Program-made: the position numbers and the translations under genes
In this document: positions 41,959 through 53,029 of the stretch, piece by piece
How the letters are laid out: each line of letters starts with the position of its first letter
Numbering within the stretch: position 1 is the stretch's first letter
DNA from: Immersiella caudata
Lineage: Eukaryota > Ascomycota > Sordariomycetes > Sordariales > Lasiosphaeriaceae
DNA: 64,000 nucleotides
Direction of reading: 5' to 3'
Assembly (NCBI GenBank): GCA_030512335.1
Contig: JAULSU010000002.1
Location: forward strand, 248,001 to 312,000
Notes under the pieces: generated by a model
The model's input: the letters and a program-made list of their open reading frames with translations, nothing else
Told to the model about the DNA's origin: nothing
Database searches by the model: none

Positions 41959-42915
41959 TCACCTCGCATCCCATCCCACCGCCCTCACCCACACCCAAAC
42001 ACCCACCACCAGAAGCGGATACTTTAACGCCACCACCACCGCACGTAACAACGTAACAACAACAGCAACCTTCAACAGCACCCTCAATCTCTTCCCCTCA
42101 TTTACTCTCGGATACTCCACCCCCGGAACCGGTCTCCCCAAGAACTCACACATCGGCCCCCATCCCTCACCCAACCTACACTCCAACAACTGTTCCCTCG
42201 GCACCAGCCTCCTCACCATCTCATAATGCCTCTCATACCTCACCAGATACACCCCCCTCATCTCCTCCAACGTCTCAACCTCAAACCACCCCCTTAGCAC
42301 ATCCCACAGCTGCGTAATAGGATACGACCCGCCCAATAGCGGCTCAGCCCATCTTCGAACTAAAATTCCTCCGCGACTAGTGACTACCTTGACGAAGGTA
42401 TCATCCACACTCGCCGCCCAAGCAACCGGATCTCGATAACAAAGAATAACCTTTGCACCCGGATACGCCTTGATAAGCTGCGCCGCGTACAAACTCGCAG
42501 TGTCAGTTACCGCGTGGTATGTACCGAGAGCACATGTCCCATCCCACTCCCGTCTGCTAAAAGATTTTATCTCGGGCACGAACTGACGAGGGAGCCAAGG
42601 AGGGGGATTATCAGGATCGGGGTAGAGGACTTGGTGCAGGAATGGGAGATTCGCCCACGCTGCGCGTGACCATGGTTCTTGGGTGGTGGGGTTGAGTCCG
42701 GCTAGGCCGGCGCGGATGTCGAGGCCGTGGAGGATGTGGGTGTAGCCGAGGATGTGGAGGGCTTTGGTCATAGAGTAGGTCCCTGTGCGGAAGAGGCCGA
42801 GGCAGAGGATGCCGGAGTTGGAGCCGAGGGTTGTTGGGAAGGGGGTGTCATATTCGTGTTTGCGAGCGATGAGGCCGGTGGTGGGGGGCTGACATGAGCT
42901 CTGCTCTGGTTTCAT
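41959..42915 (-). CDS. Sulfotransferase-fold P-loop protein, C-terminal membrane anchor
   Basis: Single-exon gene for 318 residues from ATG 42915; the frame extends 18 codons upstream without a better start. GILCLGLFRTGTYSMTKALH is the PAPS-binding-like P-loop of the fungal sulfotransferase family (PF17784). Further family blocks are LGYTHILHG, AQLIKAYPGAKVILCYRDPV with the conserved RDP, ASVDDTFVKVV, and YLVRYERHYEMVRRLVP. The end, GVEYPRVNEG then a hydrophobic helix (VAVVVTLLRAVVVALKYPLL), fits a tail anchor. These proteins are frequently mis-annotated as NAD-epimerases; the family is presumed to transfer sulfate to small molecules, but no substrate is known. Confidence 0.85.
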   Translation of the reverse strand: MKPEQSSCQPPTTGLIARKHEYDTPFPTTLGSNSGILCLGLFRTGTYSMTKALHILGYTHILHGLDIRAGLAGLNPTTQEPWSRAAWANLPFLHQVLYPDPDNPPPWLPRQFVPEIKSFSRREWDGTCALGTYHAVTDTASLYAAQLIKAYPGAKVILCYRDPVAWAASVDDTFVKVVTSRGGILVRRWAEPLLGGSYPITQLWDVLRGWFEVETLEEMRGVYLVRYERHYEMVRRLVPREQLLECRLGEGWGPMCEFLGRPVPGVEYPRVNEGKRLRVLLKVAVVVTLLRAVVVALKYPLLVVGVWVWVRAVGWDAR

Positions 42916-43777
42916 GGCTTTGGCTTGCAGATGCCGGATTGGCCGAAGGGTACTGCGTCTGGGGGACACGTCGATACCTACTATACGCCAGTTTTGGTGG
43001 TGGTAGTGGCAATTTAGGCGACAAATGTAGCACTGTTGGCAAAAGGAAAAGGAGATGGATGCCCTGTAGGGACTTGTCGAAATACGAACCGAGACCTTGA
43101 ATCAAAAGGGAAAGGGGAAGGCAGTGCATTAGGCCCCATACCTCTCTCACACCTCTTCAGCACACAAACGCCTTCATCGACTTCCGTCGGAAGCAATGAG
43201 ACACGGCGCAAAGTATCCGAGACAAGTGCAGCCTTGACGGATTACACAGCATGAAGTTGACCAGGTAAGGGTTTTCGGGTCTCAGCAATGACCTCTCCCG
43301 TCTGTATTGGTCGCACCGGAAAGCTTATGTCTCATATGCCGAGGCTGATTTTAACGCTAGTGACGAAAATACATCGGGCACATTTGCTCCCTGGGTTGGT
43401 GATGGATCAAAGTGCTGCCAGTGGCTGATAAGGTTGAGCTGAGGAAGACTTGAGGTGATGATTTGCTGCCGTTGAAATCAGGACGCCCAGGGCTTCTTAC
43501 CTAGACTTATAACTTCGAGCCTGTTATCCCCGTTTTACAAAACCAGAGTTTTGTTAATGGCTTGCTGCGTAGGGTTTGGCCTGTGCGATTCTTTCACCAC
43601 ATGAGTCTTAAAAACATCTGGTGTGGAGCCTGGAGCCTTCTATTGTTTTGTTTTTTTGCCCTTTTGTTATATCTCTATCGTTGAGTAGCTGTACATCTAT
43701 CTCCACTGCAGATGCAGTGTCGCATTCTGCCCCACAAATGATAGGGAACCAAGGAAAAAAAAAAAAAAAGGAGTGAG
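42916..43777. other. Intergenic
   Basis: Promoter of the sulfotransferase-like gene and the flank downstream of the tRNA gene. A poly-A run at about 43756-43769 (poly-T on the tRNA strand) lies just past the tRNA 3' end and fits a Pol III terminator. No protein gene seen. Confidence 0.5.
43756..43769 (-). terminator. Pol III terminator of tRNA-Tyr
   Basis: On the minus strand a long T run starts about 9 bases after the tRNA 3' end, as expected for RNA polymerase III termination. Confidence 0.6.
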
Positions 43778-43865
43778 TCCCCTCGACCGGAATCGAGCCG
43801 GTGACCTTTCGGTATATGATTTTGCAATTACAGCCGAACGTGATAGCCAACTACACCACAAGGGG
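43778..43865 (-). tRNA. tRNA-Tyr(GUA) with a 14-nt intron
   Basis: The minus strand folds into a full cloverleaf. The 7-bp acceptor stem pairs CCCCTTG with CGAGGGG (C1:G72, the eukaryotic Tyr identity pair), with discriminator A. The D arm contains GTGTAGTTGGCTATC. The anticodon stem is TTCGG/CCGAA, with loop C-T-G-T-A-A then the intron, giving anticodon GUA with U33 and a purine 37. The T arm is ACCGG-CTCGATT-CCGGT. Removing the intron TTGCAAAATCATAT at 37/38 leaves 74 nt, a normal length. Internal A and B boxes are present; the B box differs from GGTTCGANTCC at one base. Pol III would transcribe it, with tRNA splicing endonuclease removing the intron. Confidence 0.9.
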
Positions 43866-44781
43866 TTTTCTTGATGTTCAAATATTTCAGAATCTCACCA
43901 TTCGAATGCTCTCCCGCCAAGTCGATTTCGCCGCAGAGCAGTGGATAGTGCCATCAGCCACAGCTCGGCATCGCACAAGCTCGCGCCGCACAATTCCCAT
44001 GCCTTGATCTATTTTGGAATTGGGGAATCGTCTCTCTTTTATGAAATGATCAGGTGTCCATGGTAATAACTCAAACATAATAACGTTGTGCTGTCGCTTT
44101 GGGAAGGTTTCACGACTGAGCTGCCGCATTGGGGTTTCGGCAAATAGGCGAGGGAGCTGAAGGGTTGATATTAATTGAAAGCAGCAATATAAGTCGCTGG
44201 CGAGGGGGATCAAGCTTTTATCTTGCATCGCGCGCACTGTGCGGGTTACTCTGGGGGATACTGTCTGCATCCTTTTGCTGAGTCGCACTGAGGATTGACT
44301 GAACCAACCGACACGTATGCGGCGGTAAGGGGCCATCAAGGTCGTACCCAAGGACCCGGCTCGCAAGGCGCCAGGTAATAAGATGTAGGCTTTGCGCTTG
44401 GGAAGATAATTTCCCACAGCCAACCAACGATGCTTACCAGAGTTGAGAGGCAATCAGGATCGAGCACGACATGCTGTGCCTTACATTACCAAACCTTCAT
44501 CGTGGCTCATGAGACTTGAGTAGTATACTTATTTCTCAGTCTGGCAGGTGCAGCTCGAGATCATGAGATAGGGGATATGAGGAGGCTTTCATTGGGGTGT
44601 TTGAGGCAGGGTCGATACGAAGACGCAGTGTGAGACTGAGAATCTCGCCCACGATGCTTGATGAGATCGGGGGACATAAAACCCACGCGTCGGCCCGGAC
44701 GACAAGATCTTCACCTCGACGTGTGATGGGCTCACCTCTGCCTAGACTACCCACAAAACTGTGAACACCGTCACCGCAACC
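43866..44781. other. Intergenic
   Basis: Upstream of the tRNA and of the subtilase gene. A 188-codon open frame on the minus strand (44453-43887) has no recognisable domain and an unconvincing composition. Nothing else seen. Confidence 0.4.
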
Positions 44782-47700
44782 ATGCGTCTTCCCATCCTGG
44801 CCAGCACGGCCGCCATCCTCCTCGCCGACACCACCGCCGCGCAAACCCGACCCTCACCCGGCCACCGCGGGCCCAATCGTTCCAACTCCACCGCCCCTCC
44901 CCTCTTTGCCAAAAAGTTCATTGTCGAATTCGAACAGGTATTTCCCTCCCCTTCCCCTTTTCCCCTCCCCTTTAACTCTTTGCCAGGGAATCTCCACCGC
45001 CTCCCTCATCTCAACATTCTCCTCCCCCAACATCACCATCCTCCGCACCTTCACCTCCGATATCTTCTCCGGCGTATCCATCTCCACCGCAGACTACAAC
45101 ATCGACTCCCTCCAAGGACTAGACGGCGTCGCCAAGGCATGGCCCGTCGGACGGGCACAGTTAGACCCAATCAAGCCGCTGGCGACGTTTAGCGATGATG
45201 CGCAGGCGGGGAATTATAGCGCGCATGAGTATACCGGGGTGCAAACACTTCATGAGAAGGGGATATTCGGGAAGGGTGTAAGTTTTCCTTCTGGGTGTGT
45301 TGAGAAAGACGTTGTGGACTGACATTTGCTAGGCTGTTGTTGCGGTAGTTGACACTGGGATTGAGTACAGCCATCCCGCGGTAGGTTCTTTGGTCTTTAA
45401 ATCCGAGTTGTGCTTGAGCGCTGATGGAGATAGCTTGGGGGTGGGATCGGGCCTGAGTTCAAGGTCAGAGGGGGGTATGATCTTGTGGGCGATGGAGGTG
45501 AGTTCTCCGAAAAGGGGTTCAGGGGTAATGCGGAGACTGACATGGGCAGATTGGCCGAACGTCCCCAAGGCTCCGGATGCGGATCCGAATGATTTCCAGG
45601 GACATGGCACGCATGTAGCTGGGATTGTTGCGGGAAAGTCACAGTGGTACACTGGAGTGGCTCCCGAGGCCACCTTGCTGGCGTACAAGGTGTTCAGCGA
45701 GGTATGTGCCCCATTCCGCTGAAATGCATATTTCTGACACTTCATAGAACTCTGGCACGGATGAGGATACCCTCATTGCGTCGTTTCTCATGGCCTATGA
45801 GGCCGGTGTGAGTATTCCCGAAAAGTCATACGGATAAGGGCTTACACTGGCAGGCCGACATCATCACGTCGAGCATCGGCGGCACTAGCGGCTGGTCCGG
45901 CGGTGCCTGGGCAGTTGTTGCCTCCCGTCTTGTTGACCAAGGCATTGTTGTCACCATTTCCGCAGGCAACTCCGGCACCGACGGGCCATTCTATGCCAGT
46001 TCGGGGTCGTCGGGCAAGAACGTCATTGCCGTCGCCTCCACGATCCCCAGCCTTGCCGCGGCACCCCCTTTTACAGCCACTTTCAACCTCGACGGATACT
46101 CCAACACGTCGACTTTGGGCTACTTCCTGGACGCCAACTGGCCTGTCTGGAACCTCCCCGAGGACCTTCCCATCATCCCCATCTCGCTCGACACATCCAA
46201 CCCGGCTGATGCCTGCGAGCCCCTTCCTGCCGATACCCCTGACTTGTCCAAGGGCATCGTCCTTATCCGCCGCGGATCATGCACGTTTGCCGTCAAGCAG
46301 GCCAACGCAGCCAAGTTCGGCGCCAGGCGCATTCTCTTCTACAACAACGACACGCCACTGACGAGCCCCGGCGGAGTCGACACATCCATTCCCACAGGCA
46401 TGCTCGAAGCCAAGGCTGGCGTCGCCATCATCGGCACCATCAAAGCAGGAGGCAGCGTGACAGCCCGCTTCACCATCGATGAAAACTCCGGCTGGGTCGT
46501 CGGCCTCTCCAACTCGGGCGGTGGTCTCCCATCGTCTTTCACCAGCTGGGGTCCCACCTTCGAAATGGAAATCAAGCCAGACATCGCCGCCCCGGGAAGC
46601 ACCATCTACAGCACCTACGTAGGCGGCGGCTGGGCCGTCCTCTCAGGCACATCCATGGCCTGCCCCTACGTCGCCGGCATCGCCGCGCTCTACATCGGCC
46701 TCCACGGCGGCCGCTCCAAGCATGGCCCCAATTTCGCCAAAGACCTCGCCAACAAGATCATCTCCTCGGGCAAAGCCATCCCTTGGCAAGCCTCTCAACC
46801 CGCCGGCCTCCCCATCGACTACGGCTTTTGGGCTCCCGTCCCGCAAGTCGGCACGGGTATCATCAACGCCACCAAGATTTTGACTTACACCTCGTCCCTC
46901 AGCTTCCACAAGATCGAACTCAACGACACCTCCCACTTCAGCCGCTACCACCCCGTGCAAATTACCAACGACTCCCCTGAGCCCGTCACCTACTCCTTCA
47001 CTTTGCAACCGGCAGGCACTTTCAACGCCCAATCCCCCGAATACCCCCAATTCATCGCCTCCGCCCCCGAACTCACCCCCTACGCTTTTTCCCCCGTCGT
47101 CGAACTCCCTCGCCCAATTACCATCCCTCCCTTCACAACCTCCACCGTCCAAATCAACTTCGACCCCCCCTCCTCTTCTTCACTCAACCCCTCCCTCTTA
47201 CCAGTCTACTCGGGCTCCATCCTGATTACCTCCTCCCTCTCCGAATCCCTCTCCATTCCCTACCTCGGCGCCGGTTTTGACCTCAAACACTCCTTTTTAT
47301 CTAAAGACAACGGTGTATTCGCAGGCTCCACCCCCTACCAACTCTCCGGCCCCAACCGCGATGATATCCAGTACTACCACTCCTACACCTTCAACCTCTC
47401 TTGGGACGAACAGTCCTTCCCCAAAGTCTACGCCGCATTCAAATACGGACCTTCTTTGCTAAGATGGGACATCTTCGACACCACCTACCAAGAATCCTCA
47501 TGGAATAGCTACCCACCCGTCGTCGGAAAGAACGGGTATGTAGGTAGCGCGACGTACTGGTTGGAGAGTGATTACTACTGGGGATTTGATCCGGCTGTGC
47601 ATGATGCGAGTCTGACGGTGCCGTTTCCGCTGGAGATGTTGACGAGGACGAGCAGTTGGAATTGGTTTGATCAGGGTTTTTGGTGGTTGGGGAGGTTGGG

Positions 47701-47883
47701 GAGTGGGGAAAAGATTGCCCCTGGAGAATACAAGTAAGTGATTCTGAGAGTGAGGGCGATGGTGATGATGCTGACAAAGACAGGATGAGATTTGCTGCGC
47801 TGTTGCCGTTTGGGGACCCGACGAGGTCGGATAATTGGGATATTTGGGATACGCCGACGATTACGGTGCTTCCGTCGTCGTGA
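44782..47883 (+). CDS. Secreted subtilisin-like serine protease with PA domain (S8)
   Basis: Protein of 916 residues from eight exons: 44782-44937, 44987-45277, 45333-45380, 45434-45497, 45550-45701, 45748-45807, 45854-47733 and 47784-47883. All introns are 46-55 bp with consensus ends, and phases agree. A signal peptide (MRLPILASTAAILLADTTAA) and an I9-type propeptide (AKKFIVEFEQGISTASLIST) precede the catalytic domain. The triad is Asp in VVAVVDTGIEYSHP (about 156), His in FQGHGTHVAGIVAG (about 205) and Ser in LSGTSMACPYVAG (about 524); ISAGNSGTDGPF holds the oxyanion Asn. A PA insertion (SKGIVLIRRGSCTFAVKQA) lies between His and Ser, typical of large pyrolysin-type subtilases. A C-terminal Fn3-like region follows. 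It would degrade extracellular protein. The frame is intact over all exons. Confidence 0.94.
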
Positions 47884-49125
47884 GTTGGGAAGGGAGGTTC
47901 GGCCACAGAAGGCCGTGTTTTTCAGTCTAGACGTCAGCCAAGATGTCACCTGTCGGCGAAGGACCTCACCTAGGTCTGTCACTTCTGCTTCAGGAAGGTA
48001 TTTGAGAGAGGGGGATGATTGGTGGACGGGGGGATCGGCAGACAGAATAAGGGCTAATTTAGCCTTATTTATGCCAAACACCTTCTCACTCTCGCCATCT
48101 CCCTCTTTTTTTTTTCTTTATTTTGTTCAAGATAAGCACTGCTGCATCTTGCCGAGAAAACTCATCTCTGCTATCATCCTCGCGAGTTGATACGCGATAA
48201 GACGTGATTGCCATGCTCGCAAGAGAGTGAGACGAACTCGGACCGACGCGGGTCGCTTCTCCCTCGCCAAGCCCCCTATCCCGAATCCAACCCTCCCCCG
48301 TGCCGCTCGGATGTAACAGGATCTACTCACTGCCGGGCCCAACTCTGCCCCCAGAAACGTCCAAGAAACATCTCTACCTCGCCTAGAAACAAAACATGTT
48401 TATATCGATGAGACCCAAAACCCCATGACCACCGCTCATGCGGAGACAAATCCGCCGCCGATGTCTTTGACACCGAATGGCACGCAGATCGCAAATGCCG
48501 CAGGCCAATCCGGGGCATCTCATGCAAGGACCACTTCATATCCGTCGGGCAAATCACACCGAGAGGGTCCCCTCCGCCTAAACTGCCGACGTCCCGACCC
48601 CTGCTGCCCGCAATTTAACCTCCGCAGCCTTCCCATTCGACAATCCCCGTCCATATCATGTCATATCAGCGCCTTCCTGTATCGTCGCGGATGAGCCCAT
48701 CGGCTGGGTCCATGAGGTTAGAGTAAGGACTCTTGTGATTCGCCCGGAGGCTACATACCGAGGGACGGCTATCTTGCAGTTGCGTAGACACTCTCATACT
48801 TCATATTGCCGGTCTTGGATCTAGACACTGCAGAGCCCTCTGGGCATCTGGGCACTTTGAAAGACTCTCTGAAATCCAGATGGAGAAAGCGGAGTCGCCT
48901 CGGCTTGCATTGAAGCGATCTGGAAGGGCCCATCGAAGCCTGCTAGAACCGGGAATCACGCCCCCAAGAGCTGCTGTTGCGGGACATTTCTGTATTAGCC
49001 ACCACGGGAATGGGGGTAGATAAGTCTGCCGTCTCAGCTCACCTTCCCGTGGAGCTCTGCCAGTCCGCCCCCTCAGTCGGACTCCTTTCTGTGTTCTGCC
49101 CCTCAACCTCCACCAGAACATCACC
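47884..49125. other. Intergenic between same-strand protease genes
   Basis: About 1.2 kb between the subtilase and aspartic protease genes. A T-rich tract lies near 48103-48125. The 100 bases before 49126 are C-rich leader. No gene seen. Confidence 0.5.
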
Positions 49126-50474
49126 ATGGTCGCCATCACCCTCTCCCTCCTGGCCGCCACCAGCTTGGCCACTGCCCTCCCCCCCAAAATCGGCACCGCC
49201 GACTTCTCCGACCTCACCTCCACCGGCCGCGTCTCCATCAAACAAGTCCGCAAACCTGGCACCCCCACCCCCTTCAACGGCGCCCTCTCCATGTACCAAA
49301 CCTACCTAAAATACAACGCCCCGATCCCAGATTACCTCACCAAAGCCGTAGCCCACATCGCCGACTCCAACGCCGCCTACCTCCGCAAGCTCAAGAAGCG
49401 ACAAGGAAAAGGCTCCGCAGCCGCTATCCCCATCTCCGACGAAGTCGACATCGCCTGGGTAACCCCTGTCACCATTGGCACCCCCCCTCAAACCCTCCAC
49501 CTCGATTTCGACACCGGCTCCTCCGACCTCTGGGTCTTCTCCTCCCATTTACCCACCGCTCAAATCCGCGGGCAAACCCTCTACCGTCCGCCCCTGAGCA
49601 CCTCCGCCCAACTCCTCGTTAACCACACCTGGTCTATCCGCTATGGCGACGGATCCAACTCGGCGGGGAATGTCTACACGGATAATTTCACCGTGGGCGG
49701 GCTGACGGTGGATAGTCAAGCGGTGGAGACGGCGACGCAGGTGTCGACTCAGTTTACGCGGGAGACGGAGCTGGATGGGCTGTTGGGACTGGGATTCGGG
49801 ACGTTGAATACCGTTCTTCCCAAGAGGCAGGCGACGTGGTTTGAGAATATCAAGGCCAAGTTGGAAAAGCCTTTGTTTGCGGTCGATTTTAAGCACAAGG
49901 CTGGTATTTCTTGCTCTCTTCCCTCTCTGTCAGTAGATAGGCACTCACAAAGTAAACAGAAGGAAGCTACGACTTCGGCTTTATCGACCCCGCAAAGCAC
50001 ACCGGTAACTTCTCCTGGACCGCAATCGACCCCAACCCCGGCTACTGGCTCTGGGCTTCCCCCGGCTACTCCGTCGCCTCGCAACCCTGGGTCGCCAGCT
50101 CCATCATCGGCATCGCCGACACGGGCACAACCCTCCTCTACCTGCCCACAACCGTCGTAAACGCCTACTACTCTGCCATCCCCGGCGCGAGCAACAGCCG
50201 CACCTACGGCGGGTACGTCTTCCCCTGCAACACCAACCCGCCTCCCTTCACGTTTGGCGTCGGGAGTGAAAGGTTTAGTATCCCCGGCAAGTTTATCAAC
50301 TACGGGCCTGCGGCTTTGGGAGCGACCACGTGCTTTGGGGGCATCCAGAGCAGTGCGCAGGTGGGGATTAATATCTGGGGCGGGACGGCGCTCAAGGCGG
50401 CGTTTGTAGTGTTTGAGGCCGGGGATAGGCCGAGGATGGGGTTTGCGAATAAGAAGTATAATGTTGAAGTTTGA
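49126..50474 (+). CDS. Secreted pepsin-like aspartic protease (A1)
   Basis: Protein of 430 residues from exons 49126-49903 and 49960-50474; the 56-bp intron (GTATTT donor, ACAG acceptor) joins HKA to EGSYDFGFID. A signal peptide (MVAITLSLLAATSLATALP) and a ~75-residue propeptide end at a Lys-Arg site (LRKLKKRQGKG), the usual maturation point. The two catalytic Asp are in LDFDTGSSDLWVF (about 129) and GIADTGTTLLYLP (about 313); YGDGSNSAGNVYTD is the flap with its Tyr. FPCNTN and TTCFGG give the C-terminal disulfide. This is the aspergillopepsin/penicillopepsin/endothiapepsin type, active on extracellular protein at acid pH. A peptide transporter gene lies 2.5 kb downstream on the same strand. 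The frame is intact. Confidence 0.94.
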
Positions 50475-53025
50475 GATGCCTGCTATGTGTCTTGGGCTTT
50501 GACATGAGCTGAAGAGGAGGGATGGTGTATATAAGGGGAGGTTGAAGAGGGTATATAGGAAATGGATGCGCGTTTGAGTGATTGTTTTGAAGTTTTTCCG
50601 GCGATGGGTGTAAAAAAAGTTAAAGAGGTAGGAGATGTGCCACGTAGAATGACATTCAGAGGGGGTGGTGTTCTCCCTAAGTAAACCTCAGGAGCGGAGT
50701 GTGAGCGGAGCAAGAAGAATGTGGCAGCCCTCCAGTGGTAAACATGAGGACGTAAAAGGACACAATATGCCGCGCGTAGTGGTATGAAACGTTGGTGGTG
50801 TCTGCCTTGCCCGTGTAAACTTTCTGAGGTGAAGGAGAGCGTCGCAAGTGCACCGGTGGCCGGCTCGCCGATCCGCGCCTGACGTGTGAGCAGCCGTGAG
50901 TCTCGTATTTCGCTCTAACTCCTTTTCGACTTCCCATATCATTTGTGTGTTTCGATAATGTATCCGCCAACCCCATTCAAACACCAATAATTCCCTGAGT
51001 GCCAAATTGAGGTGAAATCTAAGCTTCACTCTATCCGGCCGCTGAAGCGAGACCCGAGCTGAGAGATGGCTCACCGCGTGGTAGAGATAAGGGTTGAAGG
51101 TCAAGCAGTTGTCTTATACGATATCTGTGGGTCAGCGATCCCGGCTCGACAGATGCACTCGCTCGATCCACCAGATCTCTGGATTCCCAGCGCCGTGGGT
51201 GGGCTCATCAATCTGAGACACGATGCTTTCTCCACATGTGAAAGATTATTATCGATGATGCGCAGTCCCATCATTCTCACTTGGCTCTGTGGTACAACGG
51301 CTATGCAAGGCACTCGGACGGGGAGTCACAAGGTATCGCGAACTCAGCTCCGTGACCAATCTCAGCCGAGCTCAGGAGAACTTGCCGATGTAACCCTATG
51401 GCCCATTCCCATATCAGCCCTGGCGTGACAAATCAGAATGTGCATCGTCGTTTGGATACCCCACTCGGGCAGGTCGGAAGCTACCCGTGTTCCCTTACTA
51501 AGTCCCGTCCTCGCCTCCCTGTTGATGGGGCAATGGGGCAAATGCGTGGACCCAGCATGGCGTGCATGGGAATCTTCACATGGTGTGGCACTAGCTTGTC
51601 AGAATCGCCGAAGGGCGCAAGTGCTACCAAAACACCACGCCTCGGTGGGTGATCCAACCGGGGGTTTCGTCTCGCTTCACGATGCAATCGTCGTGGTGCG
51701 CCAAGGAAGCCAAGAAGCCAAGACGTCGTGGCGCACCCAAGCTTTCGGGCGCTGCCGGCAGCCCCACGAGGCAGCATGGACATCATCGCTTGGCGACCTC
51801 GAATTTCCAACGTCAACTGATCATTGCAAACTTGCGACCTTTTTTGTGCGACAACAGCGCTGTTGCCCGTCCCAATGATGGAAGAGACCGAGCCGAGTAC
51901 GATGGCTGGTGCGGAATTCGATCGTGACGAAATACCCCGCGCTGTGACGGAGGGCCGAAAGTTCCTCCCCGTTGGTAATCCTGCTCCGTGTTGGGCGCAC
52001 GCCGCCGAGCTTCATCGGTGACATGCGATTAACCTTCAGTTCCTTATCTTAGCAAGCTCGGGGAAAGGCCCAATCAGGCGCATGTCGTGGAAGGGCGCGC
52101 TGGGGCAGCATGGGGAGCTGCGAGCAACGTCGCAACTTCAGCAAACATCGCCGAGGGTCGAAGTTCGGTTGGTGGGGTGGCAAATGGCCGGGTATCCGGT
52201 TGATGGCGTCTTTTCCTCCCCTATGCGTCTCGAAATGGAGCGAATCTGCGTGGGAGCGCTTAAGGCCCGAATGCTAGCACAATATCAGGAGACCGAGTTA
52301 CGAGATTGTGCGGACGGCAGTTACTGAAGAAGCAGGTTTGCTCACCTTCCTGATTCGGCTGGGGGCCAGCAGTGCATGCTGCCAATCAAGCGACGGTCGG
52401 GAATCGATGAACCGGTAGCGCGTCGCATCATGCCGATTGTCCGTCCGTCCATGAGGTAACAGTTCGACATGGAACCCCAGGTTTTTCTGGGGCACAATCC
52501 AACGTACAACCCACCCAAACTTACAGGCACGCAGCGGACCAGCTGTCATTGGCTCTTTTCCTCCCAATTGCTCCCTTTTCGGAATGCTGGTGGGGCCTGT
52601 GGAATCAGGGTCTCGCTGATCGTGCCAAGGAAGGAAGGAGCGAGACTTGGCTGGTGCATCGCGGGATGGAGAACGCTCTTCGAGCTAGCATGGCGTGCAT
52701 GGAAGCTCTTTCCTTTGAGATCATGGCCGCCCCGCAAGCCTGCACACACAGCTCCGCCAGAAATCGACCTCGGATGAAAGTTGCATCGTCGCACCATGTT
52801 CTCTGGTTTGGTCGCGATCCAGAGCCGCGGTTCTCTGCCAAGTTGCCCCTCGTATCTCGCCTCCCCGCCTCCCACTGGCACCTCATTTATATCTCGGCCG
52901 CTTGATCCGGTCGCATAAATACCTGCTTCGCTCTCCGCAGCATCGTCGCTGTTCCCGTCCTGCTGCCCACCCAGACTCATTCCAACAAGTGATTGCGTCA
53001 GTCACCTCTGCGAGGTCCTGAATCA
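50475..53025. other. Long intergenic region upstream of the peptide transporter gene
   Basis: About 2.5 kb, the largest space in the window. Open frames of up to 146 codons occur in several overlapping phases but have no signal peptide, domain or coherent composition. Two GATA-type sites (AGATAAG at 51085-51091 and CTTATCT at 52043-52049) could bind a nitrogen regulator but are within chance expectation. The region may be a long regulatory span or hold an unrecognised non-coding gene. Confidence 0.4.
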
Positions 53026-53029
53026 TGGG
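53026..53029 (+). other. Four-nucleotide first coding exon of the peptide transporter
   Basis: ATG followed by one G, then a GTATGA donor; the acceptor at 53080 yields ATG GCC GCC ATC GCT. The intron is 51 bp with a plausible CTCAC branch point. This exon is inferred from splice signals and from the open frame continuing upstream of 53158. Confidence 0.6.

Noticed and set aside
43887..44453. 188-codon open frame on the minus strand upstream of the tRNA
   Set aside because: No recognisable domain or signal, mixed composition, and no splice partner; judged a chance ORF.
51085..52049. GATA-type sites as evidence for nitrogen control of the peptide transporter
   Set aside because: The six-base degenerate motif is expected several times in 2.5 kb by chance.
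51554..52702. Identical 16-mer AGCATGGCGTGCATGG at 51554-51569 and 52687-52702
   Set aside because: One shared 16-mer in a 64-kb window is about what chance predicts, and the flanks are unrelated.
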